64,000 nucleotides of DNA from Alphaproteobacteria bacterium (GCA_017983635.1 JAGOBA010000003.1:124001-188000); one strand, 5' to 3'. Shown: positions 36,532 through 48,210, counted from the stretch's first letter. The notes: generated by a model from the letters alone, not told the origin. A program made the numbers and translations.

Positions 36532-37717
36532 AGCAAAGACAATCATGCTGGTTGCGGGCGAACCGTCGGGCGATGCGCTCGGCGGGCAACTGATCGAGGG
36601 TCTGAAGGAACTTTCTCAAGGACAGCTTCGGATCATCGGCGTCGGTGGGGCGCAGATGCGTGCAGCGGGGCTGCAGAGCCTATTCTCGTTGGACGATACG
36701 TCGGTGATGGGACTTCGCGAGGTGGTACCGCGGGTGCCGCGCATTCTCATGCGCGTCCGCCAGGCGGCGGGCTTTGCCGTGAAGCTGAAGCCCGACGTGG
36801 TCGTACTGATCGACAGTCCCGATTTCACCCATCGGATCGCAAGGCGCATCCACCGTTTGGCACCCGACATCAAGCTGGTGAACTACGTCGCGCCGCAGGT
36901 GTGGGCGTCACGACCGGACCGCGCGAAGACGATGGCCGGATACTTCGATCATGTCCTCTGCCTGCTGCCGTTCGAGGAACCGTTCTTCAATGAGGTGGGG
37001 CTGAAGGCGAGTTTTGTGGGGCACCCGGTGGTCGAGCGGGTGCCGCCGCCGGGGCAGGGTCCGGCGTTTCGCTCGCGCTACGGCATTGGTGCGAACGAGC
37101 GTGTGTTGCTGCTGCTGCCCGGGAGCCGGCTTAGCGAGGTACGCTTCCTCTGGCCGGTGTTCCGGGCCGCGATCGAGAAGACGGAAGCGGCAACCGGCCG
37201 GCTGACGATCGTACTGCCGACCGTTCCGACCGTGGCTGCACGGGTGAAGGCACTGGTCGCGGCGTGGGGGCGTCCGGTGGTTGTCATCGAAGATCAGGCT
37301 GAGAAGTTTGCGGCGTTCGATGCTGGTGACGTGGCGCTGGCCGCGTCCGGCACCGTGTCGACGGAGCTTGCGTTGAATGCGACGCCGATGGTGATCGGCT
37401 ATCGCGTCGGCAGTCTCACGGCGTGGATTGCGCGGCGCTACATCCGTGTGCCTTTCGTGACGCTCGTGAACCTCATCTTGAAGCGAAAGGCGGTCCCGGA
37501 GCTCATTCAAGAGGAGTGCACGGTTGACGGTCTGTCGGCCGAGCTTATCCAGTTGATCACAAACCCGTCCGCACGCGTGGCGCAAGTGACGGCCTCAGCC
37601 GATGCGATCAAGGCGCTGGGCCTCGGCGACGAGAAGCCAAGCCGACGCGCGGCGCGGGTGATCCTGAAGCTCTTGCACGAACCCAAAAAAAAGGCGGCGT
37701 CGGGAAACGCCGCCTGA
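36524..37717 (+). CDS. lpxB: Lipid-A-disaccharide synthase
   Basis: The 397-residue GT19 glycosyltransferase joins UDP-diacylglucosamine and lipid X at the inner face of the membrane. It shows LVAGEPSGDALGGQLIEGL at the N-terminus, LIDSPDFTHRIARRI, YVAPQVWASRPDRAKTMA, VGHPVVERV, LLLPGSRLSEV and ALAASGTVSTELALNATPMV. The final codons (KKKAASGNAA) coincide with a hairpin whose T-tract is on the opposite strand, the terminator of gltA. Confidence 0.96.
   Translation: MTEAKTIMLVAGEPSGDALGGQLIEGLKELSQGQLRIIGVGGAQMRAAGLQSLFSLDDTSVMGLREVVPRVPRILMRVRQAAGFAVKLKPDVVVLIDSPDFTHRIARRIHRLAPDIKLVNYVAPQVWASRPDRAKTMAGYFDHVLCLLPFEEPFFNEVGLKASFVGHPVVERVPPPGQGPAFRSRYGIGANERVLLLLPGSRLSEVRFLWPVFRAAIEKTEAATGRLTIVLPTVPTVAARVKALVAAWGRPVVVIEDQAEKFAAFDAGDVALAASGTVSTELALNATPMVIGYRVGSLTAWIARRYIRVPFVTLVNLILKRKAVPELIQEECTVDGLSAELIQLITNPSARVAQVTASADAIKALGLGDEKPSRRAARVILKLLHEPKKKAASGNAA
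37685..37714 (-). terminator. gltA terminator embedded in the lpxB 3' end
   Basis: An 8-bp perfect stem (37693-37700 with 37707-37714, 6-nt loop) is followed on the minus strand by an 8-base T-tract (A-run at 37685-37692 on plus). It lies 23 bases past the gltA stop, in the correct orientation for gltA, and entirely inside the lpxB coding sequence. Confidence 0.8.
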
Positions 37718-37736
37718 ATTCGTTGTTGCGGTTACC

Positions 37737-39050
<1,314 letters not shown>

Positions 39051-39116
39051 ATTGACCTCCTGGAGGGCGCTACGAGCTATTGTGCGCCGCAATATCTTCC
39101 ATCCAGTATACGCGGC

Positions 39117-39137
39117 AAAAAGGGCGGTTTACCACCC
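39117..39137 (-). terminator. Intrinsic terminator of gltX
   Basis: On the minus strand a 6-bp stem with one wobble (39137-39132 with 39127-39122, TAAA loop) is followed by five Ts. It sits just past the gltX stop and ahead of the gltA start, so gltA probably has its own promoter. Confidence 0.65.
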
Positions 39138-39159
39138 GTTCCGCCTTGGACTGCCGGGC

Positions 39160-40557
39160 TCAGCTGTGGGCTTGGTCGGCAATTCTGGCCAGGGATTCCG
39201 CCTTTCCGAGCACCACCAGGACGTCGAAAATGCCCGGGGAGGTACTGCGGCCGGTCAGGGCTGCACGTAGCGGTTGTGCCACCGCACCGAGCTTCAATCC
39301 ATTGTGCTCTGCAAAATTTCGGGCGGCAGCATCCAGCGCCGGAGCCTCCCAGTGCGCCTGTTCGAGGGCGCCGCTGAGGCCGCGCAGGATAGTGCGGGCT
39401 TCGGGCGTCAAAAGCTTCTGCGCTTTGTCGTCGAGCTTCAATGGGCGGCGGCCGACCAGAAAGTAGGCGCCCTCTGCGAGCTCGACCAACGTCTTCGCGC
39501 GCTCCTTTAGGCCCGGCATCGCGGCGATCAGCCTTGCGCGGGTTTCGGTATCGACAGTGAAGCCGCGTTTGGCGAGTAAGGGGATCGTCGCGTCGGTGAG
39601 GGTCTCATCAGACGCTACTCGCATGTAGTGGCCGTTGAGGTTGTCGAGCTTCTTGAAGTCCACGCGCGATGGACTGCGGCCGATGCTCTCCAAATTGAAC
39701 CAGTCGATCGCTTGCGCGGTCGAGATCGTTTCGTCGTCACCGTGGCTCCAACCGAGGCGGAGCAAGTAGTTCCGCATCGCCTCGGGCAGGTAGCCCAGGT
39801 CTTTGTATTCGTGGATGCCCAGCGCCCCGTGGCGCTTCGACAGCTTCTGTCCGTCTTCGCCGTGCATCAGCGGCAAGTGCGCATAGACGGGCTGCGGCCA
39901 GCCCATGGCATCGATGATTTGGCGCTGCCGCGCTGCATTCGTCAGATGGTCGTCGCCGCGAATGATATGCGTCACGCCCATGTCGTAGTCATCGACAACG
40001 ACCGACAGCATGTAGGTCGGCGTCCCGTCCGAGCGGAGCAAAATGAAATCGTCCAAGACGTCGTTCGAAAAGCGCACGTCGCCCTGTACCTGATCGTTGA
40101 TGATCGTCTCTCCGGTTTGCGGCGCTTTGATGCGCACGACCGGAGGCACATTCGGCCTAAGGTCCGTCGCTGGCCGGTCGCGCCAGCGGCCATCGTAGCG
40201 AAGAGGTTTTCCTTCCGCTTTTTGCCTGCTGCGCATCTCTTCCAGTTCTTCGGGCGAGGCGTAGCAATGGTATGCGCGGCCCTGCGCGATTAGCTGGCGC
40301 GCAACCTCGGCGTGGCGCTCGGCGCGAGCGAATTGGTAGACGACCTCTTGGTCCCAATCGAGGCCGAGCCATTGCATGCCTTCGATGATCGCTTCGATCG
40401 CTTCGGGGGTGGAGCGCTGGCGATCGGTGTCTTCAATGCGCAGGCGGAACGTGCCCTTTTGATGGCGGGAATAGAGCCAGTTGAACAGGGCCGTGCGGGC
40501 GCCGCCGATGTGCAGGTAGCCGGTGGGGGAGGGCGCAAAGCGCGTAACGATTGCCAT
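39160..40557 (-). CDS. gltX: Glutamyl-tRNA synthetase
   Basis: The 465-residue class I synthetase has the HIGH-type motif in [22 protein letters not shown] (residues 6-27) and the KMSKS-type motif as KLSKRHGA, the usual form in GluRS. The helical anticodon-binding domain follows from about residue 310. Alphaproteobacteria often carry two GluRS genes, one of which charges tRNA-Gln for amidation. Which one this is cannot be told here. It is divergent from comEC. Confidence 0.96.
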   Translation of the reverse strand: MAIVTRFAPSPTGYLHIGGARTALFNWLYSRHQKGTFRLRIEDTDRQRSTPEAIEAIIEGMQWLGLDWDQEVVYQFARAERHAEVARQLIAQGRAYHCYASPEELEEMRSRQKAEGKPLRYDGRWRDRPATDLRPNVPPVVRIKAPQTGETIINDQVQGDVRFSNDVLDDFILLRSDGTPTYMLSVVVDDYDMGVTHIIRGDDHLTNAARQRQIIDAMGWPQPVYAHLPLMHGEDGQKLSKRHGALGIHEYKDLGYLPEAMRNYLLRLGWSHGDDETISTAQAIDWFNLESIGRSPSRVDFKKLDNLNGHYMRVASDETLTDATIPLLAKRGFTVDTETRARLIAAMPGLKERAKTLVELAEGAYFLVGRRPLKLDDKAQKLLTPEARTILRGLSGALEQAHWEAPALDAAARNFAEHNGLKLGAVAQPLRAALTGRSTSPGIFDVLVVLGKAESLARIADQAHS

Positions 40558-40642
40558 ACTTTGATCTTGTTCTTCGCGTTCAGTTTGGTGGGCTGGCCCG
40601 CGTTTGGGGCTTTCGCGAAGTCCTTAGCATGGGGATCGCCGC

Positions 40643-42823
40643 TTGGGCGAGGCCGCGCAACACGGCGAGACGTTGAACCGCTGGCACTGGCGGGAGCTTC
40701 TGCGCGTCGGCGGGGCCGCGCTGGCGGCGCTGCCGGGTCTCGTGGTTTCGGGATGGCGCGCGGATGCGGACCGGCGCGGGCTGTTTGTGCCGGCGCTGAT
40801 GGGGGCGGGGATTGCCGTCTACTTCGCGTTGCCGAGCGAGCCGCCGACCGTGTTGGCGATGGCGTCAGTTCCAATCATCCTTTGTTGGCTAGTGTTGCGC
40901 GGCCGATTGGAATCGGCGGCCGTTGTTGCGGGACTGGGAGCGGTCGCCGCGATCAGTGCGGGGTTTGCGCTGGCGGTGTTGCGTACGCACTTGATCGAGA
41001 CGGCGCCGCTGACGTCCGAGACGCGCATGCTGAAGGTGACGGGGCGCATCGTCAGTCTTGAGCCCGCCGATCGTGGGCGCACGCGCCTGTTGCTCGATGT
41101 GTTCGAGACGGTGCCAACGTTGCGCCGGATGCCATCGAAGGTGCGTGTGTCGATTGGGAAAACGCCAGAGGCGCTCACGCCCGGCGACTGGGTGCAAGTG
41201 CGCGCGACGCTGCGGCCGCTGCCGGCGCCGGTGGTGCCGGGTTCGTTCGATTTTGGGCGCAAGCTTTGGTTCGACGGTGTTGGCGCGGTCGGGTTTTCGC
41301 TGGCGCCCGTGGTGCGCGTCGAGCCGCCGCGCGCGGTGACGGCGCTTGAGGCGGTGCGGGGCGGCATCGAGCGTTTTCGTCGCGACGTCAGCGAGCGGAT
41401 ACTGGCCGCCATGTCGCCGCGGGCGGGACCGATCGGTGCAGCGTTCCTGACTGGCGAGCGCGGCTTGATTTCCGAAGAAGACAACGAAGCGATGCGCGAC
41501 TCGAGCTTGGCGCATCTGTTGTCGATCTCCGGTTTGCACATGGCGCTCGCGGGGTTCGGGTTCTTTGCGGCGCTTAGGTTCATCCTCGCGCTGATTTCAC
41601 CGGTCGTGTTGCGTTTCTCGGTCAAAAAGTGGGCCGCGGGCGCGGCGCTGATCGCGTCGTTGGGTTACTTATTGCTGAGCGGTGCATCGGTGCCGACGCA
41701 GCGGTCGTTTGTGATGGTGGCCGTCGCGCTGATCGCGATCATCTTCGATCGCTCGGCGCTGAACATGCGCGTGCTCGCTATATCGGCGTTCGTCATCTTG
41801 GTGTTGACGCCCGAGTCCTGGATGGATCCGAGTTTTCAGATGTCGTTCGGCGCGGTCACGGCGTTGATCGCGGTTTATGAGTGGTGGAATGCGCGCCGGT
41901 TGCCGGATGTGGACCCGCCGGGACCGATCTGGCGCGCGGGGCAGATGATTGTGGCGGCAGCGGCGACGAGCATGGTTGCAGGTCTCGCGACGGCGCCGTT
42001 CGCGGCCTATCACTTCAATCGATTCGCGGACTATGGCGTGGCGGCGAATGTCATTGTGACGCCGATTGTGAGTTTCGTCATCATGCCGGCAGGCGTGCTC
42101 GGCCTGCTATTGATGCCGTTCGGGTTGGAAGGCCTGCCGCTTGCCGTGATGGAGCGGGGGATCGATGCCATGCTGGCAGTCGCGCATTGGGTGGCGTCGT
42201 GGCCGGGCGCCACTCAGGCGGTGGGGACGTGGCCGATCGAGGCACTGGTCGCGATCACGATTGGCGGTATCTGGATGGCGGTGTGGCGGTCGGGGTGGCG
42301 CTGGTTCGGTGCGGTGCCGGTCGCGGTGGGTTTGATGTTGCCCCTGTTCGTGAAGCTGCCGGACGTGATCGTCGCGAGCGACGGCGACAACGTGGCAGTG
42401 CGGGATGCGAGCGGAAAGCTGCACTTGCTGTCGCCGCGGCGCGGGCGGTTCGATGCGGAGATATGGCTTCGGCGCGATGGCGATGAGCGTGAGGTTGCCG
42501 ACGTCGCGAAGGACAGCCAAGGCGGATTCGTCTGCGATAGCGCGGGGTGCGTGGCGGCGATTCGGGGCGACGTGGCGCGTGTGATTGCGGTCGCGCGCTC
42601 GCCGGAGGCGGCAGTGGAGGACTGTGCGACGGCGGCCGTGTTCGTGGATCTCAGTCGTGGTCGGCGGCAACCGTGCGCCGGGCCTGTGTTGGTCGTCACG
42701 TCGAAGATGTTACGAGCCGAGGGGGCGATTTCGGCGCGGCTTATCGAGGGCGGCGGCGTTGAGTGGCAGTCGGTCGCGCGCGATCGCGGCGACCGACCTT
42801 GGGTGGCGAAGGTTGATCAGTAG
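40643..42823 (+). CDS. comEC: ComEC/Rec2 family DNA-uptake channel protein
   Basis: The 726-residue inner-membrane protein would form the channel for single-stranded DNA in natural transformation. An N-terminal DUF4131-like part with an OB-like segment ([26 protein letters not shown]) is followed by the competence domain: [40 protein letters not shown], then multiple helices with [16 protein letters not shown]. The C-terminal 160 residues are soluble but show no HxHxDH, so the metallo-beta-lactamase domain of the Bacillus protein is absent. The start (TTG 40643) is uncertain. The 3' end overlaps lexA by 7 bases, tail to tail. Confidence 0.85.
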   Translation: MGEAAQHGETLNRWHWRELLRVGGAALAALPGLVVSGWRADADRRGLFVPALMGAGIAVYFALPSEPPTVLAMASVPIILCWLVLRGRLESAAVVAGLGAVAAISAGFALAVLRTHLIETAPLTSETRMLKVTGRIVSLEPADRGRTRLLLDVFETVPTLRRMPSKVRVSIGKTPEALTPGDWVQVRATLRPLPAPVVPGSFDFGRKLWFDGVGAVGFSLAPVVRVEPPRAVTALEAVRGGIERFRRDVSERILAAMSPRAGPIGAAFLTGERGLISEEDNEAMRDSSLAHLLSISGLHMALAGFGFFAALRFILALISPVVLRFSVKKWAAGAALIASLGYLLLSGASVPTQRSFVMVAVALIAIIFDRSALNMRVLAISAFVILVLTPESWMDPSFQMSFGAVTALIAVYEWWNARRLPDVDPPGPIWRAGQMIVAAAATSMVAGLATAPFAAYHFNRFADYGVAANVIVTPIVSFVIMPAGVLGLLLMPFGLEGLPLAVMERGIDAMLAVAHWVASWPGATQAVGTWPIEALVAITIGGIWMAVWRSGWRWFGAVPVAVGLMLPLFVKLPDVIVASDGDNVAVRDASGKLHLLSPRRGRFDAEIWLRRDGDEREVADVAKDSQGGFVCDSAGCVAAIRGDVARVIAVARSPEAAVEDCATAAVFVDLSRGRRQPCAGPVLVVTSKMLRAEGAISARLIEGGGVEWQSVARDRGDRPWVAKVDQ

Positions 42824-43542
42824 CGCCGGATCAGGCCTACGAGGCGTCCTTGAACCTTGACGCGGTCGGGGCCGAAGATGCGGGTTTCGTAGGCTGGGTT
42901 CGCGGCTTCCAATGCGATTTGTTGGCCACGTTTGCGTAGGCGCTTCAGCGTTGCCTCGGCGTTGTCGACCAGAGCCACCACGATGTCGCCCGATTGGGCG
43001 TCTTCGGCGCGGTGGATCAGGACCGTGTCACCGTTGAGGATGCCGGCGTTGATCATCGAATCGCCGGTGACTTCCAGCGCGTAGTGTTCGCCATGGCCAA
43101 GGAGCGCTTCGGAGACCGGGATGTTTTCCGTCGGGTTCTGCAGCGCTTCGATCGGCGTACCGGCGGCGATGCGGCCCATGACCGGGATGTCGATGATCTT
43201 CTTCGCAGCGCCCGTTGCGGCCTTCGCCGCAGGCGCTCTGATTCCGCCGCCCGAGTCCACGACACCGAGACTGGGTCGTCCGGAAGTCGGCGTGACGGTT
43301 CGCGCCCTGGGTTTGGGCATGTTCGAGTTTTCCGGGAGCTTGATCACCTCCAGCGCGCGGGCGCGGTGCGCCAAGCGGCGGAGGAAGCCACGCTCCTCAA
43401 GAGCGGTGATCAGGCGATGGATGCCGGACTTGGAGCGCAGATCCAGCGCCTCCTTCATTTCGTCGAATGAAGGGGCGACGCCGGTTTCGCGCAGACGCTC
43501 ATGAATGAACATGAGCAATTCGTACTGCTTGCGGGTGAGCAT
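42817..43542 (-). CDS. lexA: LexA repressor of the SOS response
   Basis: The 241-residue regulator has an N-terminal winged helix ([48 protein letters not shown]) and a C-terminal S24 autoprotease domain. The cleavage site is Ala127-Gly128 in GRIAAGTP, the catalytic Ser is in [10 protein letters not shown] (Ser162) and the catalytic Lys in AEATLKRL (Lys200). A spacer of about 40 residues between the domains is longer than in E. coli LexA (202 residues), as in other alphaproteobacteria. Two SOS boxes lie just upstream, so autoregulation is expected. Confidence 0.95.
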   Translation of the reverse strand: MLTRKQYELLMFIHERLRETGVAPSFDEMKEALDLRSKSGIHRLITALEERGFLRRLAHRARALEVIKLPENSNMPKPRARTVTPTSGRPSLGVVDSGGGIRAPAAKAATGAAKKIIDIPVMGRIAAGTPIEALQNPTENIPVSEALLGHGEHYALEVTGDSMINAGILNGDTVLIHRAEDAQSGDIVVALVDNAEATLKRLRKRGQQIALEAANPAYETRIFGPDRVKVQGRLVGLIRRY

Positions 43543-43563
43543 GTTTGGGGGCCCTATATCTAG

Positions 43564-43578
43564 GAACGGAGTCGGAAC
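43564..43578 (-). promoter_or_regulatory. SOS box (LexA operator) 1
   Basis: GAAC-N7-GAAC on plus is GTTC-N7-GTTC on minus, the alphaproteobacterial LexA-binding consensus. It lies 22-36 bases upstream of the lexA ATG, oriented with the gene. Confidence 0.85.
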
Positions 43579-43589
43579 AGTCAGTGTTT

Positions 43590-43604
43590 GTTCTACTGTT
43601 GTTC
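43590..43604 (+). promoter_or_regulatory. SOS box (LexA operator) 2
   Basis: A perfect GTTC-N7-GTTC on the plus strand, 11 bases beyond the first box and in the opposite orientation. The only gene it can plausibly control is lexA, because the gene beyond it, moeA, ends at this side. Confidence 0.82.
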
Positions 43605-43648
43605 CGCCGCCACGTCAACACCCCATTTTCGGGGAATTTGCGGGATTG

Positions 43649-44848
43649 TTAGCGGAGATGCAGGACAGACACGATTTCGCCTATGGCGCGCGCGGGGTCG
43701 CCCGGGGGGCGAACGATCAGGCCGTCGGCGAAGGCGAGCGGGCGGAGCATGCTTGAGTCTTGCACCGGGAACGGCTCGACGATGGGGCCGTCGTCTTCTT
43801 CGTGGAAGTGGCAGCGCAGATAGTCCTGGCGCTGGTCGTTCGCGGGCAGCGCGGTCGCAAGGGCGGCTTTGCCGAACTGCCAGGCGGCTTCGGTCGAGCC
43901 GAGGAGCTTCAAGATCATGGGCTTTAGAAAGAGAAGCGCGCAGACCATCGCGGAAACGGGATTACCGGGGAGGCCTAAGAACGGGATCGCGCTGTAACGG
44001 CCGAAGATCAACGGCTTACCGGGGCGCATCGCGATCTTCCAGAAGGCGACTTTCAGCTCCGGTGTGAGCGCCTTTTGAATGAGATCGTGATCGCCGACGG
44101 AGGCGCCGCCGAGCGTAATCAAGATGTCTGCGCCGTCGGCGGCGGCGGCTTTGAAGCGGATGTCATCGATACGATCGCGCGCGATGCCGAGGTCGCGCAC
44201 GGAACCGCCCCACTCGTCGATGCTGGCCGCGAGTCCAAGAGACGACGAGCCAATGATTTGTGCGGGGCCGGGGTCGCTGCCCGGCGGCACGATTTCATCG
44301 CCGGTCGCCAAGATCGCGACGCGCGGTGGTCTGGTACAGGGCAACGTCGGCTGGTTCATCGCGGCGGCGAGCGCGATGTCGCGCGGGGTGAGGCGATGAC
44401 CGGCCTTGAGCAGCTTGTCGCCCCTCTTGAAGTCGACACCGGCGCGGCGGATGTGGCGGCCCGCGGGTGCTGCGCCGTCGACGACGTGGACGGTGTCGCC
44501 TTCGGCCTTCGTGTTTTCTTGAATGACGATCGTGCTGGCGCCTTTGGGAATTGGTGCGCCGGTGAAGATGCGTACGGCTTCGCCCTTGCCGACCGATCCT
44601 TGGAACGTTGCGCCGGCGGCGACGGTGCCGATGACTTTGAGCGTTGCCGGAAGCGAGGCAACGTCTTGTGTGCGGACCGCATAGCCGTCCATCGCGCTCA
44701 TATCGGCGGGTGGCTGGGTGCGTGTGGCGGCGACATCGGCGGCGAGCGTGCGGCCGAGTGCGCTTGCCAGCGAGATTTGTTCGCTACCGAGGCGTTTCAG
44801 GCCGTCGATGACTTTGGTTTGCGCTTCCGTGACGGAAAGCATGGCCAT
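43649..44848 (-). CDS. moeA: Molybdopterin molybdotransferase
   Basis: The 399-residue enzyme inserts molybdate into adenylylated molybdopterin, the last step of molybdenum cofactor synthesis. It shows PPADMSAMDGYAVR near residue 45, RIFTGAPIPKGASTIVIQE, VAILATGDEIVPPG, LITLGGASVGDHD and PVSAMVCALLFLKP, all MoeA motifs. The ATG at 44848 shares one base with the moaC stop; a GTG one codon earlier (44851) is possible. It is the last gene before lexA on this strand. Confidence 0.95.
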   Translation of the reverse strand: MAMLSVTEAQTKVIDGLKRLGSEQISLASALGRTLAADVAATRTQPPADMSAMDGYAVRTQDVASLPATLKVIGTVAAGATFQGSVGKGEAVRIFTGAPIPKGASTIVIQENTKAEGDTVHVVDGAAPAGRHIRRAGVDFKRGDKLLKAGHRLTPRDIALAAAMNQPTLPCTRPPRVAILATGDEIVPPGSDPGPAQIIGSSSLGLAASIDEWGGSVRDLGIARDRIDDIRFKAAAADGADILITLGGASVGDHDLIQKALTPELKVAFWKIAMRPGKPLIFGRYSAIPFLGLPGNPVSAMVCALLFLKPMILKLLGSTEAAWQFGKAALATALPANDQRQDYLRCHFHEEDDGPIVEPFPVQDSSMLRPLAFADGLIVRPPGDPARAIGEIVSVLHLR

Positions 44849-45651
44849 CACCCGCGATAGAGATCTTCGGGCGAAACACCGGCGGCACCGGCGAGCTTTT
44901 CTTCTTCCGACTTGGTGAGCGTGTGCGTGCGGCCATGCAGGAAGCTGAAAATCACGCCGACGGCGACGCCCGCATCTTTCGCCCAGGCGTGTGCCGTGAG
45001 GCCTCGACCGGACATAAAGCGGCGCAGCGCTTCGCGGCGCTCGTTCTTATCGGCGGCCTGTTTGCGCCCGGTAGTCTCGCTCATGATCTCGACCGGCTTC
45101 GAGCGGTGGCGGACGAGGCGCGCGGCTGCTGCCGTTGCCGGGCGGCGAACGACGCGGGCGCGTTTGGCGTCCGTCTTCTCGGCGCGGAACGTGCCGGACT
45201 TTCCGCCCTCCTTTGTGAGCAGGCGGACGCTTTCGATGACGATGCCACGCTCGGCGGCTTTGAGCATATCGTAGATCGTGAGCGCAGCGACCGTCGCTGC
45301 CGTGAGCGCTTCCATCTCGACGCCGGTCTGTCCGGTGACCTTCACGCTGGCCAGGATACGGATGAGGGAGCTTTCCTCATCCGGCTCGCAAGCGACCGTG
45401 ACGCCGGAGATCGGCAATGGATGGCAGAGCGGGATGAGGTCCGACGTTTTCTTCGCGGCCATGATGCCCGCGATGCGCGCGGTCGCAAGCACGTCGCCCT
45501 TCGGCGCAGTGCCATCGAGGACGAGCGCCAGCGTGTCCGGCTTCATGCGCACGATTGCTTCGGCCATCGCGGTGCGGGTGGTGGCGTCCTTGCTTGAGAC
45601 GTCGACCATGCGGGCGTTGCCGGCTTCGTCGATGTGAGTGAGTTTGCTCAT
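44848..45651 (-). CDS. moaC: MoaC cyclic pyranopterin monophosphate synthase with a C-terminal helix-turn-helix domain
   Basis: Residues 1-160 are a full Moa[44 protein letters not shown] and [31 protein letters not shown]. This part makes cyclic pyranopterin monophosphate for the molybdenum cofactor. The frame then continues through a basic linker (residues 161-200) into about 65 residues, [38 protein letters not shown] to [10 protein letters not shown]. These look like a lambda-repressor-type helix-turn-helix. Normal MoaC is about 160 residues. An in-frame ATG at 45084 (residue 190) could give a separate regulator. The gene overlaps the trpDC fusion by 4 bases and moeA by 1. Confidence 0.9.
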   Translation of the reverse strand: MSKLTHIDEAGNARMVDVSSKDATTRTAMAEAIVRMKPDTLALVLDGTAPKGDVLATARIAGIMAAKKTSDLIPLCHPLPISGVTVACEPDEESSLIRILASVKVTGQTGVEMEALTAATVAALTIYDMLKAAERGIVIESVRLLTKEGGKSGTFRAEKTDAKRARVVRRPATAAAARLVRHRSKPVEIMSETTGRKQAADKNERREALRRFMSGRGLTAHAWAKDAGVAVGVIFSFLHGRTHTLTKSEEEKLAGAAGVSPEDLYRG

Positions 45652-47465
45652 GCGGCTCCTTTGAGCAGCGCGCGCGTGGCTGCGGCGACGTCGCTTTGGC
45701 GCATCAGGCTTTCGCCGACCAGGAACGCGCGCACGCCCGCCTTCGACAAGCGAACGAGATCGGCGTGGGTGCTGATACCGCTTTCGGCGACGACAAGCGT
45801 TGCTTTCGGCACAAGCGGCGCCAACGTTTCGGTCACGCCCAGCGAAGTCTCGAACGTCTTCAGATTGCGGTTATTGATGCCGATCATGGCCGGTTCGAGT
45901 TTGAGCGCGCGGTCGAGCTCGGGCCGGTCATGCACTTCGACCAACACGTCCATGCCCCATTGCAGCGCGATGGCGTTCAGGATTTGCGCTTCCTGGTCGG
46001 TGACGGCGGCCATGATGATGAGGATGCAGTCGGCGCCGAGCGCGCGGGCTTCGACCACCTGATAGGGGTCGAACATGAAGTCCTTGCGCAGGGCCGGAAT
46101 GCTCGCTGCGGTTCGGGCTTGGGTCAGGTATTCCTTCGCGCCTTGAAACGAGGGCGTGTCGGTGAGCACGGAAAGGCAGGCGGCGCCGCCGGCCTCGTAG
46201 GCGCGGGCGAGCGCGGGCGGGTCGAAGTGCTGGCGGATGATGCCTTTCGAGGGGCTTGCCTTTTTGATTTCGGCGATGAGAGCGAAGCGGCCTTGTTCGA
46301 TGGTTTTGCGCAACGCGCCGGCGAACGGACGGACGGGGGCGGCGCGCTTGGCGGCTTGCTCGACCGTCGCGAGCGGGACTGAGACTTTGTCGGACGCGAT
46401 CTCGACACGTTTGTAGGCGGCGATCTTGTCGAGCACGCCGGCGGTGTCGGCGTTCGAGGCGGCGACGAGGCGGGCGAGCGCGGCGCGGGCGCGGCCGTCG
46501 TCGATCGCCTTTTGTGCGGCCTCGATTCCTTCGCGCAGGTCGCGCGCCATGCCGCCCACGATCAAGGCGGCAGCGGCGTTCAGCGCGACGATGTCGCGGA
46601 AGGCGCCGGCTTCGCCGTCGAGCATGCGGCGGATGGCGGCCGCGTTTTGCGCGGCGTCGCCACCGAACAGCGCGTCCATGCGGTGCGTGGGCAAGCCGAC
46701 ATCGCCGGGCGTAACGGTGAAGCGGCGCACTTGGCGGTGCTTGAGTTCGACGATGTGGGTCGGGCCTGTGACCGAGAGTTCGTCCAGGCCGTCGGCGCCG
46801 TGCACGAGCCAGGCGTGTTCGGTGTCGAGTGCGTCCAACACGTGGGCGAGCGGCTCCAACCACTTGTCCGCGAACACGCCGATCAGCTGGCGCCTGACGC
46901 GCGCAGGGTTGGCGAGCGGGCCCAGCAGATTGAAGATCGTGCGGAAGCCGAGTTGCTGGCGCACCGGGGCGACGTGTTTCATCGCGCTGTGATGCGCGGG
47001 TGCGAAGAGGAAGCCCAAGCCGGACTCCTCGATGCAGCGGGATACTTGCTGCGGCGAGAGGTCGATCTTGACGCCGAGCGCTGCAAGCACGTCGGCGGAG
47101 CCGCTCTTCGAGGATTGGGCGCGGTTGCCGTGCTTGGCGATCTTGACGCCGCAGGCTGCGGCGACGAACGCGGCGGCGGTTGAAATGTTCAGCGTGCCGA
47201 GACCATCGCCGCCGGTGCCGCAGGTGTCGATCGCGTCGACGGGGGCATCGACGGTGAGCGCGCGGGCGCGCATCGCGTTGGCGGCGGCAGCGATCTCATC
47301 CACGGTTTCGCCGCGCATGTGGAGCGCAGTGAGGAAGGCCGCGATCTGAGGCTCAGGCGCCTTGCCGTCCATGATTGTGTCGAACGCTTCGGCCGCATCG
47401 GCGGCGGAGAGCGGCGTACCGGATGCCGCTTTCGCGACGAGGATCTTGAAACGGTCGGCGCTCAT
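45648..47465 (-). CDS. trpD: TrpD-TrpC fusion: anthranilate phosphoribosyltransferase and indole-3-glycerol-phosphate synthase
   Basis: One uninterrupted 605-residue frame encodes two consecutive tryptophan-pathway enzymes. Residues 1 to about 338 are TrpD, with [22 protein letters not shown] and [21 protein letters not shown]. Residues from about 344 are TrpC, with [13 protein letters not shown] at its start, [43 protein letters not shown] and VAESGIS. The join has no stop, shift or linker; TrpC's own start codon is simply gone. Fusions TrpG-D and TrpC-F are known from E. coli; I do not know this combination as a common one. It overlaps trpG by 4 bases and moaC by 4. Confidence 0.93.
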   Translation of the reverse strand: MSADRFKILVAKAASGTPLSAADAAEAFDTIMDGKAPEPQIAAFLTALHMRGETVDEIAAAANAMRARALTVDAPVDAIDTCGTGGDGLGTLNISTAAAFVAAACGVKIAKHGNRAQSSKSGSADVLAALGVKIDLSPQQVSRCIEESGLGFLFAPAHHSAMKHVAPVRQQLGFRTIFNLLGPLANPARVRRQLIGVFADKWLEPLAHVLDALDTEHAWLVHGADGLDELSVTGPTHIVELKHRQVRRFTVTPGDVGLPTHRMDALFGGDAAQNAAAIRRMLDGEAGAFRDIVALNAAAALIVGGMARDLREGIEAAQKAIDDGRARAALARLVAASNADTAGVLDKIAAYKRVEIASDKVSVPLATVEQAAKRAAPVRPFAGALRKTIEQGRFALIAEIKKASPSKGIIRQHFDPPALARAYEAGGAACLSVLTDTPSFQGAKEYLTQARTAASIPALRKDFMFDPYQVVEARALGADCILIIMAAVTDQEAQILNAIALQWGMDVLVEVHDRPELDRALKLEPAMIGINNRNLKTFETSLGVTETLAPLVPKATLVVAESGISTHADLVRLSKAGVRAFLVGESLMRQSDVAAATRALLKGAA

Positions 47466-48037
47466 GCGGCGCGCGCGAGTTCCAGAAAGTTTCGCAGGAG
47501 CGCGTGGCCGTGCTCGGTCGCAATACTCTCAGGGTGGAATTGGACGCCGTGGACCGGGTGCTCCCGGTGCGAAAGGCCCATGATTACGCCGTCTTCGGAC
47601 TCGGCGGTGATTGTAAGCGAGTTCGGCAGCGTGGCGCGGTCGACAGTCAGCGAGTGATAGCGCGTCGCGTGGAAGCGGTCCGGCAGGTTGCGGAAGACGC
47701 CCTGGCCCAGGTGGCGGATCGTGCTGACCTTGCCGTGCATGGGGGCAGGGGCGCGGACAACCTTGCCGCCATAAATCTGGCCTATCGTCTGATGGCCGAG
47801 GCACACGCCCAGGATGGGGGTCGTTTCACCCGCACGCCTGACGAGTTCGAGGCAGATCCCGGCTTTGTCCGGGTCGCAGGGGCCGGGGGACAAGACGATC
47901 GCCTTTGGTTGCTTGGCCAGCGCCTCGTCGACGGTGATCTGGTCGTTGCGGACGACGTCCACGGTCGCGCCCAGCTGGCCCAGGTAGTGAACCAGGTTCC
48001 AGGTAAAGCTGTCGTAGTTGTCGATCAGCAAGATCAT
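47462..48037 (-). CDS. trpG: Anthranilate synthase glutamine amidotransferase subunit
   Basis: The 191-residue class I glutaminase delivers ammonia to TrpE, and by homology it may also serve folate synthesis (PabA). It has [37 protein letters not shown] with the catalytic Cys, and [14 protein letters not shown] with the catalytic His and Glu. The ATG at 48037 is preferred over an upstream codon at 48055. Its partner trpE is on the same strand but 6.7 kb away, across an inserted block. Confidence 0.94.
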   Translation of the reverse strand: MILLIDNYDSFTWNLVHYLGQLGATVDVVRNDQITVDEALAKQPKAIVLSPGPCDPDKAGICLELVRRAGETTPILGVCLGHQTIGQIYGGKVVRAPAPMHGKVSTIRHLGQGVFRNLPDRFHATRYHSLTVDRATLPNSLTITAESEDGVIMGLSHREHPVHGVQFHPESIATEHGHALLRNFLELARAA

Positions 48038-48210
48038 GGACGTGCGGCCGGTCAAGTTGTCGGACTCAAGGGGCAGATAAACACAACCGGCAGGGGGTTG
48101 GACAGCCGATTTTCAGCGGCCAAACGGCTCGCCTTGGGCGCCGCAACGGCCTATATGAGGCGGCATCGATATCCCAACCTTACTCAGGTTCGTTTCCGAA
48201 GGAGCATCCC

